From contig JANTQA010000048.1 of NCBI GenBank assembly GCA_027625915.1, positions 5,022,001 through 5,086,000 on the forward strand: DNA of 64,000 bases, read 5' to 3'. Position 1 is the stretch's first letter. Every line of letters begins with the position of its first letter. Source of the stretch: Anaeramoeba flamelloides (lineage: Eukaryota > Metamonada > Anaeramoebidae). A program made the translations under genes and the position numbers. Of the stretch, positions 57,501 through 64,000 are shown piece by piece. The notes beneath the pieces are model-generated. The model was not told where the DNA came from, did not search any database, and saw only the letters and a program-made list of their open reading frames with translations.

Positions 57501-59887
57501 CTTTGAATAATAAGCAATTAGAAATCTTTTTGTTTTTTCATTTTTGATAAATTTTTCAATTGAGTGATAAATCATTGAATGGTGAATAGAGTCAAAACAT
57601 TTTTGAATATCAATTCTTACTATATAAATATTTTCTTTTTTTTTTTGCCTTTGCCATTATTTTTTTATATTTATTCAAATTCAAAACTGCAATCCGTGTA
57701 TATAATTTTGAAACCCAAATTGTTTTTTTGACACTAAACACAAGGAATCTTGAATTCCAGAGTATAATAAATTAGAGAAAATATCTTGCTAGTGTTTTGT
57801 TTATTAAGATGGGTCGATAATTAAATGGGACCACTCTCATCTCCTGATTTATGTATAAATAATATGTTTCTTTTTTTAATAAAATCAATATTTTCTTTTG
57901 AACAATCTTGAATACAAATATAAAAAAATTTTTAAATTGTAATTAGAAAGTTTTCATAATTTACATAAAATTCGTTACTTTGATTTTTGTTTGATTTATA
58001 ATGTTTAATTTTGTCAAAATCTTGAACAGATTTATTTTTTTGATATTTAATTATTTCTTCGATTTTTGCAATTGAGAATATTTCAAAATTTATTTTTTTT
58101 TAAATATATTTAATTGAATTTATTGTTTTTTAATGATCGAAAAAAATATTGATACAACCATCATCAAAAATTGAATTGCTATTTTGAAATCCAGATCATT
58201 TCCAAATAAAAAAAAATAATTATTTTGATTCAAAATTCTCAAAAATTTTGTAATATGCATCCAATTTCCCTTAAAAAAATAAAATGATTTTTTAATTTTA
58301 AGAAAGGTTAAAAGTTCTAATTTATTTAAAAACTTTCGTTTAATTATGATTCTGGTTTTTTTTTTTTTGACTAAAATATTTTTTTTGTCTTTAATTGAAT
58401 TGACAGATTTTGAAATATACATTTGTTTTGATTTGTTACACAAAATATGATCTTTTTTCTCTTGTTCTTAACTGAGTCCTTTAATTATCAGCCTTTTTTC
58501 ACATGAATTAATGATAATCTGTATCACTATTTCAACACATCCAAAGTTTTGAGTCAATTCACCTTTTCAAATAAACACAGTGGATTTTCAAAAAGTACAT
58601 TGAAAAAAATTTTTCAAATTATTTGTAATTTATCTGTCTATTTAAATTCTAAAATTACGCTTTTTCTTGTGTATTTGTTCCAATATAAAAAAAAGAAAAA
58701 TCAAAATCTTTTAAATTAAAGTTTCTTTAAAGCACCTGATAAATTTCAATTGGATAATTTCTCAAAATATTTTTCAACTTTTGCTGTTGAGTTTGAAAAT
58801 GTTTCGAAGAGAAAATTAAAATCTTTGAATGGTTGTTTTTTGTTCGAAAGTGAATTTCCAAGGTTTCTTTCTCAGAAGCTTTCCAAAAAAAAAGAAGAAA
58901 AAAAAGAATCAGAATAAAGACAAAGAGGCAAACTTACCTTGCAAAAGTCGGAAGGTGGCTTTGGTTTGAAAAGATTTCTGCATGAGTTACAATTTTGATT
59001 CTTGGGTTTTTTAAATTTACCCAAGAAGGGACCTGGCCATTGGTTACAATGTAAATATTTCTAACCCAAGGAACATACTTTTCAATCGAGCGAAGTGAAT
59101 ATTTTAATTCGTCATGGTCACGCCATCTATTTTTTGCAAACGCTGTTGGATCACAAATTGCTTCCGTTTTGTTGCACATTGCCGCAAAACCTTCCAAATA
59201 TTGAAGTTTTGTTTCGATCATCTCTAAGTGAGTGGAAAATGTTCAAAGAATGGTTTGTAATTATGCAAAAATGCAGATCCAATCATTCAAAAAAAAAAAA
59301 AAAGGGTTTGAAAAGAGTAACAACAAGTTTGATAAAAGTAACAACAAGTTTGATAAAAGTAACACTTTTAGACAACCCAAATCAAAAAAAAAAAAAAAAA
59401 ATCAAAAGAAAAAGTTTACTTTTCTGATGTGATGGATCAGAGCCATTTACCCACGTATAGACAACATCAAATTCATATTCTGGAAGATAGTCATGAATAT
59501 TTGTTCCAGAAATTGTATTGGTAAACTCGTTAGTTTCCGATTTATTCAGATACACTAATCATAAAATTTTGTTAAAAAGTTTTGAAATTGGTATTGTGGA
59601 AATGAGAAGAAGAGATTAACGATGAGCAATTTAAATTTTTTAATTATTTCTCCTGAAGAAAATACAATCTCAGAGGTTGAGAAGGGCTGAGAAAATGGAG
59701 CAAAACGAAGAACAAACAAAAAAGAAAAAAAAATTTATTTACAGATCCGAAGGAAGCAAAAGATGAACAAAAATAATAAAAACACAACCACAGATGAACT
59801 ATAAAGAAAGTTACTAAAACCTCGACGGGAGGAAATTATTCGAAGAGTTTTTAATTGCAAAGTTTTTTTGAGATCTTGTTTTATCAT
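51580..59887 (-). CDS. GlcNAc-1-phosphotransferase alpha/beta homologue (Stealth family), four exons
   Basis: Model: exons 59887-59743, 59554-59420, 59223-58938 and 54214-51580; introns 188, 196 and 4723 nt with GT-AG ends and matching phases; 1066 residues. In animals this Golgi enzyme transfers GlcNAc-1-phosphate to lysosomal hydrolases as the first step of mannose-6-phosphate tagging. Type II membrane layout: basic N-terminus, signal anchor at about 33-46. Stealth CR1 is [12 protein letters not shown] (77-88); CR2 is about 127-188 ([23 protein letters not shown]); CR3 is about 189-241 ([16 protein letters not shown]). Two Notch/LNR modules lie at 242-272 and 307-337. A long Glu/Ser/Asn-rich spacer follows, then RKLLD (723-727) at the place where the human precursor is cut, an EF-hand-like [12 protein letters not shown] (817-828), CR4 with [14 protein letters not shown] and [10 protein letters not shown], and a C-terminal membrane span at about 1031-1050. 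TAA stop. Function in tagging is inferred; lysosomal targeting signals differ among protists. Confidence 0.93.
55005..55528 (+). repeat. ~525-bp TIR repeat, copy inside intron
   Basis: Near full-length match to 40578-41100 in the same orientation, including AATGTTAACACTT, ATCAAGGGTGTGTTAAAAAT, GGAATATTGATCGATCAAAG and TTGAATGAAATTGTATTATT. Confidence 0.75.
55975..57965 (-). pseudogene. Dead non-LTR retrotransposon (LINE) in intron, same strand as host gene
   Basis: Minus-strand pieces in LINE order: [19 protein letters not shown] (about 57.8 kb), the NYRP entry of reverse transcriptase; [16 protein letters not shown] (about 57.6 kb), RT motif [11 protein letters not shown] then FADDLIL (57.49-57.37 kb), RT motifs B and C with the catalytic ADD intact; and [20 protein letters not shown] followed by LWICSSY (about 56.0 kb), the C-terminal zinc-binding region. 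Frames shift and stops are frequent. A Lys-rich open stretch at 58120-58443 may belong to its 5' part. No LTRs or integrase seen. Confidence 0.82.
56368..56740. repeat. Composite palindromic repeat, copy 3, with extra nested inverted repeat
   Basis: GTCGTCAAGTGCCTAGGTTT, then a hairpin CCAGAATTCAAAAGAATAGA / TCTATTATTTTAAATTCTGG, then AACGGCGG. A second inverted repeat follows (GTGGTTTTCTGTTTTATTTT near 56475 with AAAATAGAAAACCAC near 56595), then an AAATAAACC part ending AAAAAACCTAACGAC. It lies within the LINE remnant. Confidence 0.62.
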
Positions 59888-60532
59888 CAATAAAGATCTC
59901 TCCCAAATACTACCTTTTTTCTTTCAAAATAGAAAACCAGTAAAAAATGATTTTCTCTCAGGGAATCATTTTATCAAATAAAGAATTTTTGATATGTGTT
60001 AAATGAAACTATTATTGAAGAAGATCCCAATTATACCTTTGATCAGGAACAATTGTAACTTTTTCAGGGCTTTTTTATTGGATCAGTAATTTGACTTTAT
60101 TTTCTTCAATTTATTTTCTGATTAATTATTGGAGAGGAATTATTGATTTTTGAAATATACAAAATTTTAAGGTGAGTGTTTAAGTTGTTAATAATAACTA
60201 TTTCAAAGTATTATCTTTCAAGAAAAATACTTTGTTTCTATCAAAATTTTTCTTTTAAATTATCTTTGAGTCTTTTAGATATGGAGTTTATTAGGATGTA
60301 TTATTTTTCAAAATAATTTATTTTGGTAAGTGTTAAATTTATTCATTTTATGCTTTTTTGCAAGTATTTATAACTCATGTGACAAAAAATTGCCAAATAG
60401 AAAATTTGTGAAATTGGTTTTCCAAAAAATTCTACTGAATTTTTGAAGCTATTTTTTTCATTTCTTGAAAAAGTTTTGAATTTATTTTTTTTAAAAAAAA
60501 CTTATATAATTAGTATCCATTTGAAGATTTAT

Positions 60533-60568
<36 letters not shown>

Positions 60569-62379
60569 TACTTCCTTTTACCAGGTTTTTAGAATTCTAA
60601 ATTAACTAATTTTATTTATCTTCTTTCGGAACCAATATTAAAATTTGCCTTACAAATATAAAATTTTTTTTCGTTGGTTAAACCAAAATGAAATGATTAT
60701 ATCAAGTTTGGTTCTATGTATTAAATTAAGTTTATCCTATCATGATTGGATTTAGTACAAAATATTTTGGAAAGAAAAATTATTTCATAACATTGAATAC
60801 AACAAAAAAAGATGTTTATAAGTAATTTTTTTTTTTAAATAAAATTACTAATAAGCAATCTGTTGGGTTGATATGAATATTTGATAGTTTGATTTTTTTA
60901 AAAGAATATTATGAATTATTCTTGTTGTAAACATTATTAATTCTCGACTGGAAATTAAAAAGAAGAGAGGTATTAAAGTCTTTCGGAAACTACAATGAAC
61001 ATTTATCAGGTAATGAATTTAAAGCTAGTATAGATTTTTAATAAGTCGGAAATGAGGATTAGAAAAACCTTATTTTAAAAATTCATAAATGATTTAATAT
61101 TCAAGAATGTATTCAAATATTAATATATTCATTTTTTAGAACCTAAATGACTTTAAAAATTGAAAATTATTAATGTAAATATATAACATATACTCTTAAA
61201 AATGAATTTTTCCTGGATATCTTAGAATTATTTTTCCGAAAAACCCATTATAGAAGAAAATTTTTCAATATACTTTTTCTATATTTCAAGTTAAACTTTT
61301 TAATTCTGTATCAACTTTAAAATTTGATATCAGATAATTGTTATGATAACCTTGGAAACGCCACAAAAACTAAAATAAATGAAATATATAATTTTTTTCA
61401 AAAATTGTATTTTAATTTTTTAATAATTTTTTAAAAATAATGAAAAAAAAATCCAACAAAAATATTTTTAGCAACAATTTTTATTTTATAATAATATAAT
61501 GTAATTTTTATATTATATATTATATAAATTATTATATTTACAAGAAATAATTATTCATAAATATTTCATTTTTAGCAAGTTATCAGGTATTGATATCACT
61601 AAATGATTTATGAATCTTGAAAAATCCAAAACTTGATTTCAAATAGATTGCAAATAATTGTTCAATATCAAGAAATTTTAAACTTTCATAATATTGTATT
61701 TTGTGTGAAATCATTTTAAATAGATAAAAAATATATTTAATCAAACTAATAAAAGACAAACAAAACTATTTTAGAAAAGAACGATGACTTGAGTGTAAAT
61801 CAAGTGTTTTTTACTTTTATTTATATTTCCTATAGCTTTATAATAATTTTTTTTTTAACCAAACCATTAGTCTTCAAGAAGATATTGAGTATTATATTTT
61901 TTAATCATATTTATGTTTATTTAAAACTTGGAAAATCAATTTGACAAAAGAACAATAATGTAGGAGAAAAAAAAAAATGAAATTGATAATTCTAAAATAA
62001 TCAAAAAAAAAAAAACAAGAGAAGAAAATTCTATAATCTAAGAGTTAACTTATACCTTTAAATTGGATTTGAAATACTTACTGAATCCTACAAAGTTTCA
62101 ATAACCACTGTTTTTATGCTCAAAAAGTATCTACAGTGATCAAAATAATGCTTACCCAAAGAATAGAATCTGTGATTCAATATTATTATTGGTACTTTTT
62201 TTTTCTTCTTGTTCCAAGGCAAGATCCAATTCACTACCTAGGATTATAACCAAGTAAAAATTAATTTTGAACGTAAAATCCTGGATACTTTCTGTAAATT
62301 TTAAATTAGGAAAGCAATATGTTGAAAATTGTTCGTAAATTATCTGAAAGTTTTAAAATTTTTTGTTTTTTTAGATTGA
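59888..62379. other. Intergenic, no gene seen
   Basis: AT-rich spacer between the divergent GNPTAB-like gene and the terminal gene. It has an (AT)n microsatellite at about 60536-60568. No coding or RNA motif recognised. Confidence 0.5.
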
Positions 62380-62605
62380 TAAAATTTTACTAAAAAATTG
62401 ACGTAATTTTTTGTGATAAATATTCCGATTTGATCCTTTATTTTTTGAAATTTCTTTTTAGAATAATAGAACTTTAAGATTCCAATATCAGATTTGCTTT
62501 TAGTTTGTTGTTCATTTCTTTGGTTAAATTAAGGAATATACTTCTATAACAAAAAAACATGACTTTATATTTTGAAATATATAATAAACTTTTCTGGGTG
62601 CATTA
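62380..62605 (-). repeat. ~220-bp dispersed repeat, copy 3 (inverted)
   Basis: The reverse complement carries TTTTTTTGTTATAGAAGTAT, TCTTAAAGTTCTATTATTCT and AAAGGATCAAAT in the same order as copies 1 and 2; more diverged in the middle. Confidence 0.55.
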
Positions 62606-62943
62606 TTTTGATAACAGTAATTAATGAAATAATGATAAAACAATTCAAAAAAAACCTATGGAAAAGAAGCCCTCTATTTTAGGCCTGTTTTAATTCTATT
62701 TATTTTTTAATAAGGAAAGATAAGAAATATTTTTTAAAAACCAAATTTATTCATACCCTTCTACTTTAAAAAAATTTCTAAAAAAGAAAAATTGAATAAA
62801 AATCCGATAAAGTCCTCAATTTTATACACTTTCTTTAAATCTTGTCCACTGGGCTTTAAACAAAAATTAAGGAACAACCAACTCATTTAATGTTCCCAAT
62901 TCTTAAAAAATATTTGTTTCATTTTTTCATATTTAGTTATTTG

Positions 62944-64000
62944 ATGTCTGAATCCGTTAAAGAGCAAAACAAAAAAAAGAATTCTGATTTTGTATACCAA
63001 GCACAAGGTTTTTGTAAGATTTACAACTTTAACAATACATTTAAACAATGTTTAATTTTCTTTAAAAGACCATACTCAATTGACTCATTTCCTTTTTTCT
63101 TTTCTTATTTAAAACCTGGAACAAACAAAAAAAAATAATAAATAGATGGAGAGTATTCTCTTCCAAAGATCAATCTCCAAAAAAGGTACCCAGCCACTTC
63201 TTCAGAAAAAAAAAACATCAAAAAAACAGCTGCTTTTATGGACAACGAAGGGAATTGTTACGATATAAATTATTTGAAAATCGATGAGAATCATAGCTTC
63301 AGAAAAAAAAGTCTTCCACCGATCAATGGTTTGTAATTTCAAATAAAACCTTCTTTTACAAACAATTTAATTCTTGGTTGTTTACCCAAATCTCAACCAA
63401 ATTTTTTGTTTTTCTTTTCTCTAAACACTTTTTTTATTTTCATTAAAACCTTTTGTTCAAACCAACCTTAAACAAATGAAAAAATTTTGTTTTTTTGTTT
63501 TGTTTTTAAAATTTATCGATCAACCAACAATCAAAAGAATTCAAAATTGGAAACAATAAGCAATATTTTACTCAAGAAGGAAGATCAAAATTAATCCAAA
63601 GATATGACACAAAAAACCCAAAAGATCTTGGTAAATTTCCAGATCCCGAGGATTTTGAAACCTTTAATGAATTTGAACAAGCATCAATTGAATGGTACAA
63701 TTCAACAAAAAAAAAAATAGGAGTTTTAAAAGTACCAAACGTCTTAGGAGCTCACTACTATCGGCTCAAAGAAACAATACCAGTATTACTTTTTTTTTTT
63801 CTTTTTTTTAGTTTAAATTGGTTTATTTCTCATTTTTTTAAAGAGGAGAAAAATAAAAAGTTATTTTTCATTCCCAAAAAATACCCTTGATTCGACCCAT
63901 TCACTTAACTCTTAAAATTTCAAAAAAAAATTTAAAAATTAAATCTAAAAAGTCTTCAAATGAAAAAGAAACACAAGAAGATTATTCCACTGATATGTCT
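62944..64000 (+). CDS. Unrecognised multi-exon gene, 5' part, runs off window
   Basis: No family recognised. Proposed exons: 62944-63013, 63146-63328, 63538-63782 and 63953 onward; introns 132, 209 and 170 nt, all phase-compatible. The first donor is GTAAGA; the second is a weaker GTTTGT; the last junctions are least certain. The product starts MSESVKEQNKKKN and is acidic/basic and polar at first. Exon 3 is the most clearly coding piece: it reads GKFPDPEDFETFNEFEQASI, then EWYNSTKKKIG, then VPNVLGAHYYRLKE, with aromatic-rich, protein-like composition and no stop for over 240 nt. It lacks an in-frame ATG, so it must be an internal exon. The start could instead lie at 62890, which would add a hydrophobic 18-residue leader. 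Confidence 0.6.

Larger units (their letters stand above)
54215..58937 (-). other. 4.7-kb intron of the GNPTAB-like gene
   Basis: Donor AAG/GTAAGT at 58938/58937; acceptor TTTTTAG/CCCTGC at 54215/54214. Splicing joins LPTFA to SPAIETH, restoring an uninterrupted Stealth CR2-CR3 junction. Other introns in the window are 132-209 nt, so this one is more than twenty times longer. It holds a dead LINE, a 525-bp TIR repeat and palindromic repeats. A tandem CTTCTA-type tract (54241-54285) precedes the acceptor as its pyrimidine-rich stretch. Confidence 0.88.

Noticed and set aside
58120-58443. Minus-strand open frame in the long intron as a separate gene
   Set aside because: Intergenic-like composition and position next to the LINE RT make it a likely LINE remnant or chance frame.
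1-64000. CRISPR arrays, operons or bacterial origin of the contig
   Set aside because: No direct-repeat/spacer arrays; genes are eukaryotic, intron-bearing and widely spaced.

Overview
This window is nuclear DNA from a free-living protist. The intergenic DNA is extremely AT-rich, full of A/T runs and several kilobases long. Coding blocks stand out by higher GC. Introns are spliceosomal, typically about 130-210 nt, and begin mostly GTAA. The genes use the standard code, and all eight complete genes end in TAA. Gene content (SF1/BBP, eIF5B, TFIIE-beta, a CCCH RNA-decay factor, a GNPTAB-type phosphotransferase, a PH/RUN protein) is eukaryotic. I favour an amoeba or flagellate of the Anaeramoebae type, but Heterolobosea or a dictyostelid-like amoeba cannot be excluded from sequence reading alone.

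Layout. 1.7-4.1 kb: multi-pass membrane class-3 lipase (-). 7.4-10 kb: a dead MULE transposase (-) carrying two insertions of a 195-bp TA-flanked palindromic MITE, with two more MITE copies beside it. 10.3 kb: tRNA-like pol III A/B-box unit. 12.5-14.4 kb: SF1/branchpoint-binding protein (+). 14.6-15.9 kb: 1.2-kb TIR element with ATCGCGAT motifs; a decayed relative lies at 49.8-51.05 kb. 19.3-21.9 kb: two-exon PH/coiled-coil/RUN protein (-). 27.6-30.9 kb: eIF5B (+). 33.7-35.4 kb: transposon graveyard with a fold-back element. 37.4-40.2 kb: hormone-sensitive-lipase-like hydrolase (+). 44.7-45.5 kb: two-exon TTP-like tandem CCCH protein (-). 47.6-48.5 kb: TFIIE-beta (-). 51.6-59.9 kb: four-exon GlcNAc-1-phosphotransferase alpha/beta (-), whose last intron is 4.7 kb long and holds a dead LINE. 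62.9-64 kb: 5' part of an unrecognised multi-exon gene (+) that runs off the window.

The genes do not form a pathway. They are independent housekeeping and regulatory genes, separated by repeat-rich DNA. The most informative results are the spliced reconstruction of the GNPTAB homologue, which no single open frame shows and which keeps a plausible site-1-protease processing site, and a set of small inverted-repeat elements nested into each other and into dead transposases.
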